DNA of 64,000 nucleotides from Exiguobacterium sp. AM39-5BH (GCF_003467445.1 NZ_QSGS01000005.1:1-64000), one strand, 5' to 3'; counted from the stretch's first letter, positions 56,141 through 64,000 are shown. A program made the numbers and translations. Notes: generated by a model not told the origin, from the sequence alone.

Positions 56141-56716
56141 ATGATGGGTTCACATTTGATGCATCTCGTCATCGCGAATGAGGTATGGGCGCATTTGACA
56201 GATGTCGATCGCACGGCTTTTTTGTTGGGAAATCTTGCGCCCGATGCGACGACGTCTAAACAAAACACCCACTATTACGCGGGACGGCATGAGGATATGA
56301 CAAGACGGCTCGACCTTGATCAATATTGGTTGGACAGTGTGGACGAAGATCGATCGTTCCGCCTCGGGTATTATTGCCATCTCGTCGCCGACGAGATTTG
56401 GTTGCAAGGATTTTATAAGGCCTGGCTCAAGCAAGTCATCACGAAAGACCCGGAAAAGCAGGCGATGTATTATGCCGATTTTGATGCGTATAACGCTCGT
56501 TTGACGCAGCGATTGGACGCCTTCGAATTCGACGTGTTAACCGATGCCGCACGAGACGAGCTGCTGGCGCTGATTCTCAAAGTCAAGCGGGATGCGGAGG
56601 CGACAGAGGAAGGGACGTATAAGATGTTTTTGCCGCACCAGCTCGATGGATACGTCGAGACGTGCATTCTTCGTTGCCGACAGATGGTGCAACAGAAACG
56701 TGAGGTGACCACATGA
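56141..56716 (+). CDS. Zinc-dependent phospholipase C-like protein
   Basis: 191 residues. His/Asp-rich motifs (GSHLMHLVIANEVW, LGNLAPDAT, HYYAGRHEDM, GYYCHLVADEIW) match the Zn_dep_PLPC/HD-like family in which these residues bind metals. No signal peptide, so it is cytoplasmic; activity in such Bacillota proteins is untested. Start has AAGGGGGAGAG and tandem ATGs. It overlaps the next gene by 4 bp. Confidence 0.75.
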   Translation: MMGSHLMHLVIANEVWAHLTDVDRTAFLLGNLAPDATTSKQNTHYYAGRHEDMTRRLDLDQYWLDSVDEDRSFRLGYYCHLVADEIWLQGFYKAWLKQVITKDPEKQAMYYADFDAYNARLTQRLDAFEFDVLTDAARDELLALILKVKRDAEATEEGTYKMFLPHQLDGYVETCILRCRQMVQQKREVTT

Positions 56717-57003
56717 CACAACGCCGCTATGCGTCGCTCTACGTGACGTTCGGACTCTCGATTCTGACAATCGTGGCGCTGTTCACCTTGAACGCTCGTT
56801 ATTTTCCGAATTTGGACTTGATGATGGCCATCTGGGTGTACATCGCTTTAGATATCGCCTTGATCGCCACATTGATTTGGGGCCTATTCTCGAAAGAGAA
56901 GACGGTGCGCGTGTTCAGTCTCATTGGGAACTTGGGGTTGATCGTGCCGCTATCGATTTGGATTTTTTTGTTGGTGCTCGCCAACGGCATTTCGGAAGCA
57001 TAG
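56713..57003 (+). CDS. Unknown small membrane protein
   Basis: 96 residues with three membrane helices (about 10-28, 36-56, 68-90). No family recognised. It is translationally coupled to the phospholipase-like gene (ATGA overlap). Confidence 0.65.
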   Translation: MTQRRYASLYVTFGLSILTIVALFTLNARYFPNLDLMMAIWVYIALDIALIATLIWGLFSKEKTVRVFSLIGNLGLIVPLSIWIFLLVLANGISEA

Positions 57004-57018
57004 GGGAGGGGGAGTCCT

Positions 57019-57312
57019 ATGAAAGAAACCGAACCTAAATTACCGTTCCTTATGCGATCGGTCCCGTTTTTCATCTTGCTTGCCTTATGCGGACCGCTCG
57101 CGTTTATCCTCGTCTTGATTTATTGGCGGGACTTGCCAGAAGACAGGCGAGGTCCCCATCTCATTATTTCAATCTTGTTCTCACTCCTATTCATTTCAAA
57201 AATTCTTCCGGACGGATGGTTGCGAATCCTCGTCTTCTCATTCACGTACACATTCATTCTATTTCTCACCTACAGCATATGGGGTCGGAAAAGAAAAAGA
57301 GAGAAAGAATAG
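57019..57312 (+). CDS. Unknown small membrane protein
   Basis: 97 residues with three membrane helices and a basic tail (WGRKRKREKE). GGGGAGGGGGAG precedes the ATG, 15 bp after the previous gene. Last gene of a three-gene unit ended by a terminator. Function unknown. Confidence 0.65.
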   Translation: MKETEPKLPFLMRSVPFFILLALCGPLAFILVLIYWRDLPEDRRGPHLIISILFSLLFISKILPDGWLRILVFSFTYTFILFLTYSIWGRKRKREKE

Positions 57313-57323
57313 CATAACCATTT

Positions 57324-57356
57324 GGAAAGCAGCCATATCAACTGCTTTCTTTTTTA
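57324..57356 (+). terminator. Rho-independent terminator
   Basis: GAAAGCAG and CTGCTTTC stem followed by TTTTTT. Confidence 0.85.
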
Positions 57357-57409
57357 TTGGCGTTATATAGAAAGAATAATATTTCCATTTCCAATTTGAA
57401 AATTTGGCA

Positions 57410-57438
57410 TTGCACAACCTATTTTTGTTTGTTATGCT
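57410..57438 (+). promoter_or_regulatory. Promoter of the siderophore operon
   Basis: TTGCAC (57410-57415) and TATGCT (57433-57438) are spaced 17 bp, with the Fur box starting 13 bp after the -10 so that it covers the transcription start. Confidence 0.65.
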
Positions 57439-57451
57439 TCTCAATGAAAAC

Positions 57452-57470
57452 GACAATGATAATCATTATC
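57452..57470. promoter_or_regulatory. Fur box
   Basis: GACAATGATAATCATTATC matches the classic 19-bp consensus GATAATGATAATCATTATC at 18 of 19 positions. It implies iron repression by Fur of the uptake operon starting at 57577. Confidence 0.93.
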
Positions 57471-57576
57471 AGTGAGAAAGCATCAGTATTCCTTACATAG
57501 AGCAGAAACGTGGATTAGTCGCGGACCCACTGAGAAGGTCGTCATTCAAAAACAGATACATAGGGGGATGGAAAGA

Positions 57577-58578
57577 ATGGGGAAATGGAAAGCAGCAGTC
57601 ATGCTCACATCACTCGTCTTCACGCTAGCCGCATGCGGTAGCACGGACGAGACGAAAGACGAAGGAAGCGCGGAAGCGGAGACGGCACCGAAGACAGTGG
57701 AAATCACGGACGCACACGGAACGATCGATGTGCCGGTCAACCCAGAGAAAGTCGTCGCACTCGACAACCGAACGTTCGAAACGCTCGCGGAGTGGGACGT
57801 CGAACTGGCAGCAGCGCCGATCGGATTGATTCCAGCGGACTTGCCTTACAAAAACGATAAAGACATCGTGGACGTCGGGATGCACAATGAGCCGAATCTA
57901 GAAGCAATCGCCGGTGTCGATCCGGACGTCGTCATCGTCGGTCAACGATTCGCCGATTACTACGACGACATCAAAAAGTTGGTCCCAGAAGCAGCCGTTA
58001 TTGATTTGAACATCGAGCTCCCGGAAGAGGCGGGCACGCCAGGCGAAATCTTGGTGGAAGGCTTCGAGACGACGACGCGTTCACTCGGCCAAATCTTTGA
58101 AAAAGAAACGGAAGCAGACGAACTTATCGCCGACTTTGAAGCATCAATCGATAGTGTGAAAACGGCGTACAACGGTGAAGACACAGTGATGTCAGTCATC
58201 GTCTCGGGTGGTGAAATCGGCTTCTCAGCACCGAACACAGGTCGTGTCTTCGGCCCGATGTATGACATCTTTGACTGGACACCGGCCCTCGAAGTAGCGA
58301 AAACGACAGGGGACCATCAAGGGGATGAGGTCTCGGTCGAAGCGATTGCGGAGAGTGACCCGGATTGGTTGTTCGTTCTCGACCGCGATGCCGCCATTTC
58401 GAGCATGGAAGACGCAGTTCCTGCAGCGGACGTGATTGACAATGCACCGGCACTCAAAAAAACGAAAGCCGTGACAGATGAAAAAATCGTGTATGCGCCG
58501 AACGACACGTACATCAACGAGTCGATTCAAACATACTCTGAACTATTCAACGACATCGCAGCCGCGCTTTCGAAATAA
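57577..58578 (+). CDS. Siderophore-binding lipoprotein (FatB/YclQ-like)
   Basis: 333 residues. The lipobox LAAC (Cys near residue 20) anchors it outside the membrane. The two-lobed FecB/FatB fold is seen in VEITDAHGTIDVPVNPEKVV, DRTFETLAEW-type and LFVLDRD segments. It delivers a ferric siderophore; petrobactin-type specificity is suggested by similarity to FatB/YclQ but not proven. Start 57577 is chosen because GGGGGATGG precedes it. Confidence 0.9.
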   Translation: MGKWKAAVMLTSLVFTLAACGSTDETKDEGSAEAETAPKTVEITDAHGTIDVPVNPEKVVALDNRTFETLAEWDVELAAAPIGLIPADLPYKNDKDIVDVGMHNEPNLEAIAGVDPDVVIVGQRFADYYDDIKKLVPEAAVIDLNIELPEEAGTPGEILVEGFETTTRSLGQIFEKETEADELIADFEASIDSVKTAYNGEDTVMSVIVSGGEIGFSAPNTGRVFGPMYDIFDWTPALEVAKTTGDHQGDEVSVEAIAESDPDWLFVLDRDAAISSMEDAVPAADVIDNAPALKKTKAVTDEKIVYAPNDTYINESIQTYSELFNDIAAALSK

Positions 58579-58590
58579 GGGAGTCACGTT

Positions 58591-59595
58591 GTGCAAAAAC
58601 CAATGACAGCAAGGGTTGAGACATTGTCTCAGCCCTCCTTTTCTAACATATGGACGAAGTCCTTTATCGTTGCGGTACTCATGGTGTGCGTGTTGGCGGG
58701 CCTTTCGCTCGTGACTGGCGTCTATGACACTCGTCAAGAAGGCGGGTCGGACATGTTTTGGATTACCCGCGTTCCGCGCACGTTGGCCATCATGTTGACC
58801 GGTGCCGCCATGGCGATGTCGGGGCTCGTCATGCAACTGATCACACAAAACCGTCTCGTCGAACCGACGACGACCGGGACACTCGAATGGGCGGGGCTCG
58901 GCCTGCTCGCCGTGTATCTACTCGTCCCGGCACCGACGCTCATGATGCGGATGACGGGTGCCATCGTCTTCTCGTTCATCGGGACAATGGTCTTCTTCTG
59001 GTTCCTGCGGTCGGTCAAACTCCGCTCGTCGTTGATTGTCCCGATTATCGGGCTCATGCTTGGAGCGGTCGTCTCGGCCGTGTCGACGTTTCTCGGTTTA
59101 TTTTTTCAAGCAAGTCAGACGATTGAAGGGTGGTTCGTCGGGTCGTTCGCATCGGTGCAGGTCGGTCGCTATGAATACTTATGGCTCATCGTCATCGTCA
59201 CGTTCTTCATTTTCATCCTCGCGAACCGATTGACGCTCGCCGGTCTCGGAGAAGATGTCGCGACGAGCCTCGGCGTCAATTATAGCCGTCTCATCTTGAT
59301 TGCGACGGGATTGATTGCCCTCGCGGTCGGGGTCGTGGCGACGGTCATCGGCAATCTGCCGTTTCTCGGGCTCATCGTCCCGAACATCGTCTCGATGTTT
59401 CGCGGGGACGACCTTCGCAGCAACTTGCCGTGGGTATGCGTCATCGGGATGGGAACGGTGCTTGTCAGCGACTTGATTTCGCGGACGATTATCATGCCGT
59501 TCGAATTGCCGGTATCGCTCATTCTCGGGACGGTCGGCTCGGTCGTCTTCATCGCGATCTTACTCAAACAACGGAAGACGGGAGGGGTACGATGA
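58591..59595 (+). CDS. Siderophore ABC permease (FatD/YclN-like)
   Basis: 334 residues with about nine membrane helices of the FecCD type. Characteristic segments include TRVPRTLAIMLTGAAMAMSG, TTTGTLEWAGLG and IGNLPFLGLIVPNI. A GTG start at 58591 follows AAGGGAG. It overlaps the second permease by 4 bp. Confidence 0.93.
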   Translation: MQKPMTARVETLSQPSFSNIWTKSFIVAVLMVCVLAGLSLVTGVYDTRQEGGSDMFWITRVPRTLAIMLTGAAMAMSGLVMQLITQNRLVEPTTTGTLEWAGLGLLAVYLLVPAPTLMMRMTGAIVFSFIGTMVFFWFLRSVKLRSSLIVPIIGLMLGAVVSAVSTFLGLFFQASQTIEGWFVGSFASVQVGRYEYLWLIVIVTFFIFILANRLTLAGLGEDVATSLGVNYSRLILIATGLIALAVGVVATVIGNLPFLGLIVPNIVSMFRGDDLRSNLPWVCVIGMGTVLVSDLISRTIIMPFELPVSLILGTVGSVVFIAILLKQRKTGGVR

Positions 59596-60707
59596 GCACG
59601 CTGATTGAAGAGAAGACGAAACCACGCGACGCGTATGACGTCGATGCTCGGTCCGTGCATACAGAAGAACGGTGTGCGACGGCGTTTCGCTCGAAGCGAG
59701 AACAGCGCCGTTATTGGTTGTTCCTTACGTTCTTCATCGTCGGGGGATTACTTTGTGCGTTCGGGTTGCTCGTCTATAACAATCCGGTCCCGTTTGATTC
59801 ACCGTCGTTCATCCCGGTCGTCGAACGTCGGGTCGTCGCCGTCATCACGATGGCGATTGCCGCGCTCTGTCAGAGTTTGGCGACGGTCGCGTTTCATTCG
59901 GTGACGAACAATCGCATCATCACGCCATCATTGCTCGGGTTCGACGCGCTCTACTCGACGATTCAGACGAGCATGATTTTCTTCTTTGGAGCGGGTGCGC
60001 TGATTGGCTTTTCGGGAACGGGTGCCTTTTTGAGCCAGGTCGGTCTCATGGTGCTCATGAGTTTGCTGTTGTACGGCTGGCTCTTGTCAGGGAAATATGG
60101 CAATCTTCAACTCATGCTCCTCGTCGGAATCATCATCGGGACCGGTTTGAACTCAGTGTCCTCGTTCATGCGACGCATGCTCGCGCCGTCCGAGTTCGAC
60201 GTCCTGCAGGCCCGGTTGTTCGGGTCGGTCATGCATGCTGATGCCGCATACTTCCCGATCGTCATTCCAATCGTGCTGATTGTCGGAATCTTGTTGTATA
60301 GCTTTTCAAATCGCTTGAACGTCGTCGCACTCGGGAAAGATGTGGCGACATCGTTCGGGGTGAACCATCGGGGGAGTGTCATCTTTACGCTCATTCTGAT
60401 CTCGCTGCTCATGTCGGTCTCGACGGCGCTGATCGGACCGCTCACGTTCTTCGGATTTTTGGTGGCGACGCTCAGCTATCAAGTCGCGGCGACGTATGAC
60501 CATAAGTATGTGTTTCCGATGGCGTTCGCGCTCGGCTTCTTCGTGTTGACGAGCGCGTATTTCTTTATGTATCACATTCTCAATACACCGAGTGTCGTGT
60601 CCGTCATCATTGAACTGTTCGGCGGCATGGTTTTCTTAGCACTGATTATAACAAAATCAAACGAGAATTCTCTCTCCTCTAAGCGTCCAAGGCGCAGTCT
60701 AGCGTAG
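59592..60707 (+). CDS. Siderophore ABC permease (FatC/YclO-like)
   Basis: 371 residues. A hydrophilic N-terminal extension of about 45 residues precedes the FecCD-type helices (ERRVVAVITMAIAALCQSLA, NNRIITPSLLGFDALY, GPLTFFGFLVATL). Partner of the FatD-like permease. Start 59592 (ATGA overlap, GGAGGGG upstream) is used; the frame continues 162 bp upstream without a site. The mobile element begins just downstream. Confidence 0.92.
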   Translation: MSTLIEEKTKPRDAYDVDARSVHTEERCATAFRSKREQRRYWLFLTFFIVGGLLCAFGLLVYNNPVPFDSPSFIPVVERRVVAVITMAIAALCQSLATVAFHSVTNNRIITPSLLGFDALYSTIQTSMIFFFGAGALIGFSGTGAFLSQVGLMVLMSLLLYGWLLSGKYGNLQLMLLVGIIIGTGLNSVSSFMRRMLAPSEFDVLQARLFGSVMHADAAYFPIVIPIVLIVGILLYSFSNRLNVVALGKDVATSFGVNHRGSVIFTLILISLLMSVSTALIGPLTFFGFLVATLSYQVAATYDHKYVFPMAFALGFFVLTSAYFFMYHILNTPSVVSVIIELFGGMVFLALIITKSNENSLSSKRPRRSLA

Positions 60708-60750
60708 GTAGGAGATGAATCGATTAGCCTTGAATCCTTCAGCCAACCTG

Positions 60751-60787
60751 TGACAGATATAACGAACGAAAGTTCGTATTTCTGTCA
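60751..60787. repeat. Left-end hairpin of the TnpB element
   Basis: TGACAGA and TCTGTCA enclose ACGAAC-GAAA-GTTCGT, a long imperfect stem between the permease stop and tnpB. Subterminal hairpins of this kind are the TnpA recognition sites of IS200/IS605 elements. A repressor operator is an alternative. Confidence 0.6.
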
Positions 60788-60863
60788 GATTTCCTCTCCT
60801 CCTCCGCGGGTATGAAATGAGGAAGACGCACATCACGATTTTCTGCCGAGGGGAGGGATAGAC

Positions 60864-61955
60864 GTGCTGAAGGGCTACAAATACCGGCTCCATCCGACGG
60901 CTGCGCAAGCCGAATTCCTGATCCGAACGATCGGCTGCGCCCGGTTCGTCTACAACAAACTGCTCGAGGACCGCATCACCATCTACGAGGAGGCGAAGCT
61001 CGGAGACGGACCGAAGCGAAAACCGCCGACACCGGCCTCCTACAAACCGTTATTCCCGTTCCTGTGTGAGGCGGACAGCCTCGCGCTCGCCAACGCGAAG
61101 CTGCACCTCGACGCGGCGTTCACGAGCTTCTTCGCCGGGACGGCCGGTTTCCCGGTGTTCAAGTCGAGACGGAAGGCGCGTGCCTCCTACACGACGAACA
61201 ACCAGCACGGCACGATCCGCATCGAGGCGGGAAAAGTCCGTCTGCCGAAGGTCGGGTTCGTCCGCTTCACACAGCACCGAGGCTTCCAAGGAGAAATCCG
61301 GTCGGCGACCGTGTCGATGACGAAAACGGGCAAGTTCTTCGTGTCGCTCCTCGTCGAGCAGGACGACGAGCCATGGGTCCCGGCCGAGCACAAAATCGGG
61401 ATCGACCTCGGCCTCGGACACTTCGCAGTCATGACGAACGACGAGCTTGTCACGGAGAAGGTCCCGAACCCGCGCAACCTGCGCGAGGCCGAGACGCGGC
61501 TCAAACGGGCGCAGCGTGCGCTCTCCCGCAAGAAGTCAGGCAGCAGGAACCGCGAGAAGGCCCGGCTCCTCCTCGCGAAGAAACACGAGAAGGTTGCCAA
61601 TCGGCGCAACGACTTCCTCCACAAGCTGTCGCGACGCATCGTCGACGAGAACCAAGTCGTCGTGATCGAGACGCTGAAACCGATGGAGATGATGAAGGAT
61701 TGTCGCCTGTCAAAATCAATCGGGGACGCCGCGTGGGGCGAGTTCGCCCGCCAGCTCGCCTACAAATGCAGGTTCTATGGACGCACGTTGATCCTTGTCG
61801 ACCAATGGTTTGCCTCGACTCAAGTCTGTTCGGCCTGCGGCGAGAACGGCGGCAAGAAGGAGCTAGACATCCGCGAGTGGACATGCGCCGCGTGCTTCGC
61901 GCACCACGACCGTGACGTCAACGCGAGTCTCAACCTGTTGCATCTCGCTGACTGA
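60864..61955 (+). CDS. tnpB: TnpB RNA-guided nuclease
   Basis: 363 residues. An N-terminal WED/REC-like part (MLKGYKYRLHPTAAQAEFLI) is followed by a RuvC nuclease with all three acidic positions visible: Asp in GIDLGLGHFA, Glu in VVVIETLKP and Asp in HDRDVNASLN. A zinc ribbon (CSACGE...CAACF) is inserted before the last. It should cut DNA matched by a guide from the element's 3' RNA. A GTG start follows GGGGAGGGATAG. Intact, so likely active. Confidence 0.93.
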   Translation: MLKGYKYRLHPTAAQAEFLIRTIGCARFVYNKLLEDRITIYEEAKLGDGPKRKPPTPASYKPLFPFLCEADSLALANAKLHLDAAFTSFFAGTAGFPVFKSRRKARASYTTNNQHGTIRIEAGKVRLPKVGFVRFTQHRGFQGEIRSATVSMTKTGKFFVSLLVEQDDEPWVPAEHKIGIDLGLGHFAVMTNDELVTEKVPNPRNLREAETRLKRAQRALSRKKSGSRNREKARLLLAKKHEKVANRRNDFLHKLSRRIVDENQVVVIETLKPMEMMKDCRLSKSIGDAAWGEFARQLAYKCRFYGRTLILVDQWFASTQVCSACGENGGKKELDIREWTCAACFAHHDRDVNASLNLLHLAD

Positions 61956-62074
61956 AAAAAATCAGGGCAGGGACTGTCCGACGAGCTTGGTCAACAACCG
62001 TGGCTAACAAAAGCACGGTCTTCCCAAGAAGCTCCCACTCAAGTTGCGAAGCAAACAAGTGGTAAGTAGTTCAC
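61956..62074 (+). ncRNA. Predicted omega-RNA scaffold / right end
   Basis: The 119 bp after tnpB end in a hairpin (CCACTCAAGTTGC-GAA-GCAAACAAGTGG, 62035-62062) and AGTTCAC. In TnpB systems the guide RNA spans the tnpB 3' end and this right end. The guide is the flanking sequence beginning near 62075, here the start region of the ATPase gene. Exact 5' end cannot be seen. Confidence 0.55.
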
Positions 62075-62131
62075 GGAAGAGGTCACTATGATTCAGTTTA
62101 GTTCACGAAAGAGGTCGCTATGATTCAATTA
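62068..62131 (+). repeat. 32-bp tandem duplication of the ATPase start region
   Basis: 62068-62099 and 62100-62131 are identical at 28 of 32 positions. Each begins AGTTCACG, contains an AGAGGTC ribosome site and CTATGATTCA with a start codon. The first copy abuts the TnpB right end; the second is the working start of the ATPase gene. Confidence 0.9.
62088..62123 (+). CDS. 11-residue leader created by the duplication
   Basis: The first repeat copy supplies a ribosome site and ATG opening MIQFSSRKRSL. Its TGA overlaps the ATPase ATG (CTATGA). It would be translated and coupled to the ATPase. It is an accident of the duplication rather than a known gene. Confidence 0.4.
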   Translation: MIQFSSRKRSL

Positions 62132-62872
62132 GAACAAGTACAAAAATCGTATTCGGATAATGTCCAAATCGGACCAATCAATCTCGACATCCCGAAGGCT
62201 GGGTTCACGTCGTTGATCGGACCGAACGGGGCTGGGAAATCGACGACGCTCATGATGATCGGCCGTTTGCTCGATTTAGACGCGGGTCAAATCCAAGTCG
62301 CCGGCATGGACGTGTCAAGCACGAAATCGAAAGACTTGGCGAAAATCGTCACGATTTTACGGCAAGAGAATCATTTCGTGACGCGTCTCACCGTCCGTCA
62401 GCTCGCGGGATTCGGACGTTTCCCATACTCAAAAGGACGGTTGACGCAAGAGGACGAACGGATCATCTCGAAATATATCGACTTCCTTGATTTGACGTCG
62501 CTCGAGCATCGCTATCTCGATGAACTGTCGGGCGGGCAGCGCCAGCGGGCGTACGTCGCGATGGTGCTCTGTCAGGAGACGGAATACGTGCTCCTCGACG
62601 AGCCGCTCAACAACCTCGATATCGCTCGCTCGGTCCAGATGATGGAATACTTGCGTCACGTCGCCGATGAATTCGGACGGACAATCGTCACGGTGCTCCA
62701 TGACATCAACTTCGCGGCGAAATATTCGGACCGCATCTGTGCGATGAAAGACGGGAAGATTGCCGCCTTTGGTACGGTCGAGGAGATCATGGACGCAGAC
62801 ATCTTATCTGACATTTTTGAGACGAAGCTCGAGATTATTCAAGGACCGTATGGACCAATCGCGGTGTATTAA
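62120..62872 (+). CDS. Siderophore ABC ATPase (FatE/YclP-like)
   Basis: 250 residues. Walker A GPNGAGKST (near residue 35), Q-loop RQENHF, signature LSGGQRQRAYVAMVL, Walker B YVLLDEP and switch HD in VTVLHDINFA. It energises the FatCD-like permeases encoded before the TnpB insertion. The ATG has the AGAGGTC site of the second repeat copy. Confidence 0.93.
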   Translation: MIQLEQVQKSYSDNVQIGPINLDIPKAGFTSLIGPNGAGKSTTLMMIGRLLDLDAGQIQVAGMDVSSTKSKDLAKIVTILRQENHFVTRLTVRQLAGFGRFPYSKGRLTQEDERIISKYIDFLDLTSLEHRYLDELSGGQRQRAYVAMVLCQETEYVLLDEPLNNLDIARSVQMMEYLRHVADEFGRTIVTVLHDINFAAKYSDRICAMKDGKIAAFGTVEEIMDADILSDIFETKLEIIQGPYGPIAVY

Positions 62873-62884
62873 TAGAAGGAGGGG

Positions 62885-63589
62885 ATGAAGAAGATGCAGA
62901 TTTACTGGACACCGATTCAACAAGTCGTGCAGGAAGCGCGAGATACATACACGTTCAAACTCGAGTTACCCGAGGGCTTCACATGGGAAGAAGGGGCGCA
63001 CACACACTTCGCGCTCGAAGGTTTCAATCAAGAAGACAAGCCGAACCGCAGTCTGATTCGCCACATGTCGATCTCGACGTTGCCGCATGAAGGGGCGATT
63101 GGGATCACGACGCGGGTCAAATCAGAATGTTCGACGTTTAAATCCATCTTGCGTGACATGAACATCGGGGACAAGGTCGCCATCTTCAAGACGCATTCGA
63201 ACGTGCCGTTGAAGCGGGAGGGGAAGAACGTCTATCTGTTGTCGTCGGGAGTCGGCATCTCGACGTTCCGTCCGCTCGTGCTCTCGTATTTGGCGAACGG
63301 GGAAGGCGTGCCGCATCTTCGTTCGGTGAACGTCGAGTCGTCGCAGGAATATCTATTTAGCGATGTGTTTAAGGCAACGGATGCTTTCACGGCCGAGTTC
63401 GTCGACAGTCGACGCGCCTACCATGAGGCAGTCGAAACACTCGCCGCAGACAAAGATGGCTTGTATTATGTCGTCGGCAGCGACGACTTCTTGCGGGAGA
63501 CGATCGCGACGCTGCGTGAGCGGGGCATCGCTCGTGAACAAATCGTGCTTGATAAGCATGACTTCCAACTCGATGACTTTTTGAATTGA
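62885..63589 (+). CDS. FAD-dependent ferric-siderophore reductase-like protein
   Basis: 234 residues of the ferredoxin-NADP reductase fold. An FAD domain with RHMSISTLPHEGAIGITTRV and a NAD(P) domain with YLLSSGVGISTFRPLVLSYL, then YYVVGSDDFLRE are visible. Position directly after the ATPase suggests release of iron from the imported siderophore by reduction. AAGGAGGGG lies just 2 nt before the first ATG, so the ATG at 62894 is an equally likely start. Confidence 0.82.
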   Translation: MKKMQIYWTPIQQVVQEARDTYTFKLELPEGFTWEEGAHTHFALEGFNQEDKPNRSLIRHMSISTLPHEGAIGITTRVKSECSTFKSILRDMNIGDKVAIFKTHSNVPLKREGKNVYLLSSGVGISTFRPLVLSYLANGEGVPHLRSVNVESSQEYLFSDVFKATDAFTAEFVDSRRAYHEAVETLAADKDGLYYVVGSDDFLRETIATLRERGIAREQIVLDKHDFQLDDFLN

Positions 63590-63594
63590 CTCAG

Positions 63595-63619
63595 ACCGGG
63601 GATCCGTTCCCCGGTTTTT
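63595..63619 (+). terminator. Terminator of the siderophore operon
   Basis: ACCGGGG and CCCCGGT stem followed by T5, 5 bp after the reductase stop. Confidence 0.85.
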
Positions 63620-63689
63620 CAATGCATCCTGGTACCTGAACCATTCAATTCCCTTTATACTGGATACAACGGTCAAAGGGGGAACTCAC

Positions 63690-64000
63690 ATGGAATACTT
63701 GTATCTATTGCTCGGGATTATATTCATCGCGGTCGCTGTCCTCGTTTGGAAGAAGCGTCACACAGCGGCTGAACTACCAGTCCCGCTCGATTTAGAAGAC
63801 GATTCAATCGTTCCGTCGAGCGTCGCGCATGAATTGGTCAAACATGAGCAATCGGCGACCGTCCTGCCGGTCGTCATAGAAGACGTCACGAATAAAGAAG
63901 AGATTATGGTCGGGCCGGACATGGCGCAACTGTTGAAACGGATGGTTCAATCTGTCGGCGTCCCGGCTGCGATGCAATCGCTCGGCAAAAAGCTGCGTAC
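63690..64000 (+). CDS. Membrane-anchored protein of unknown function (cut by window edge)
   Basis: 103 codons are visible. One N-terminal membrane helix (MEYLYLLLGIIFIAVAVLVW) is followed by an acidic soluble region. AAAGGGGGAAC precedes the ATG at 63690, and a TATACT -10-like element lies at 63656. No family recognised from this part. Confidence 0.6.
   Translation, partial: MEYLYLLLGIIFIAVAVLVWKKRHTAAELPVPLDLEDDSIVPSSVAHELVKHEQSATVLPVVIEDVTNKEEIMVGPDMAQLLKRMVQSVGVPAAMQSLGKKLR

Larger units (their letters stand above)
60740..62074 (+). mobile_element. TnpB-only IS200/IS605-type element in the siderophore operon
   Basis: A tnpB gene flanked by a left-end hairpin (60751-60787) and a right end with the typical CTCCCACTCAAG...AAGTGG hairpin, ending near AGTTCAC (62068-62074). 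No tnpA is present, so it is non-autonomous. It separates the permease and ATPase genes of one operon, in the same orientation. Exact left boundary is uncertain (60708-60751). No target duplication is expected for this class. Confidence 0.8.

Noticed and set aside
60864..61955. TnpB-derived transcription repressor (TldR-like, nuclease-dead)
   Set aside because: All three RuvC acidic positions and the zinc ribbon are present, so it looks like an active nuclease rather than a dead regulator.

Overview
The window is a chromosomal segment of a low-to-moderate G+C Bacillota (Firmicutes). Genes nearly all carry strong AGGAGG-type ribosome binding sites. The gene families (LicT-type antitermination, BY-kinase exopolysaccharide genes, YvrJ/DUF1659/DUF2922 mini-genes, FatB/YclQ-type siderophore uptake, no outer-membrane genes) fit Bacillales, most likely an Exiguobacterium-like organism. 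That genus call is inference. No rRNA, tRNA or CRISPR array was seen.

Layout. (1) 1-2.8 kb: a complete IS21-family element (istA/istB, terminal inverted repeats, 5-bp target duplication), with the start of a second istA-like frame at the left edge. (2) 2.8-7.7 kb: a sugar ABC importer (two permeases and a binding lipoprotein, CcpA/LacI-like operator) and a 3'-truncated beta-glucoside-type PTS gene behind an intact LicT/BglG-type RAT-terminator leader. (3) 7.8-18.5 kb, minus strand: a Gram-positive Pel polysaccharide operon. It reads pseudo-epimerase::PelD fusion, PelE, DUF2194-like protein, PelF, PelG, then CotH-like, VTC-type polyphosphate polymerase and DUF4956 genes. (4) 18.7-32.5 kb: a second exopolysaccharide locus of the Wzx/Wzy type. 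It holds a NeuD-like acyltransferase, aldolase, 2-hydroxyacid dehydrogenase, two glycosyltransferases, a polymerase-like membrane protein, Wzz-like protein, BY-kinase, flippase and priming transferase, followed by an excalibur protein, a DsbA-like lipoprotein and a UDP-glucose-dehydrogenase-like enzyme.

(5) 32.6-40.4 kb: c-di-GMP signalling (two EAL proteins with degenerate GGDEF domains), a LysM/SH3/NlpC cell-wall hydrolase and a MerR-like regulator. (6) 40.7-45.5 kb: a DUF1659/YvrJ/DUF1659/DUF2922 micro-operon and two chemoreceptors. (7) 45.5-57.3 kb: small housekeeping and accessory genes, including an SDR enzyme, a trypsin-like membrane protein, FetAB-type ABC exporter, a paired SMR efflux system with a TetR repressor and a perfect palindromic operator, plus relics of an antitoxin, a TnpB-like transposase and a GntR regulator. 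(8) 57.4-63.6 kb: a Fur-boxed siderophore uptake operon (binding protein, two permeases, ATPase, reductase) interrupted between permease and ATPase by a TnpB-only IS200/IS605-type element, with a 32-bp tandem duplication of the ATPase start region at the junction.

The genes suggest a surface-attached, biofilm-forming lifestyle. Two polysaccharide systems are present. PelD keeps a recognisable c-di-GMP inhibitory-site motif, and two putative c-di-GMP phosphodiesterases lie in the same window. Ten genes are split by apparent single-base indels in or beside short base runs (nine losses, one gain). This density points to uncorrected sequencing error, so such genes are annotated as one frameshifted unit.
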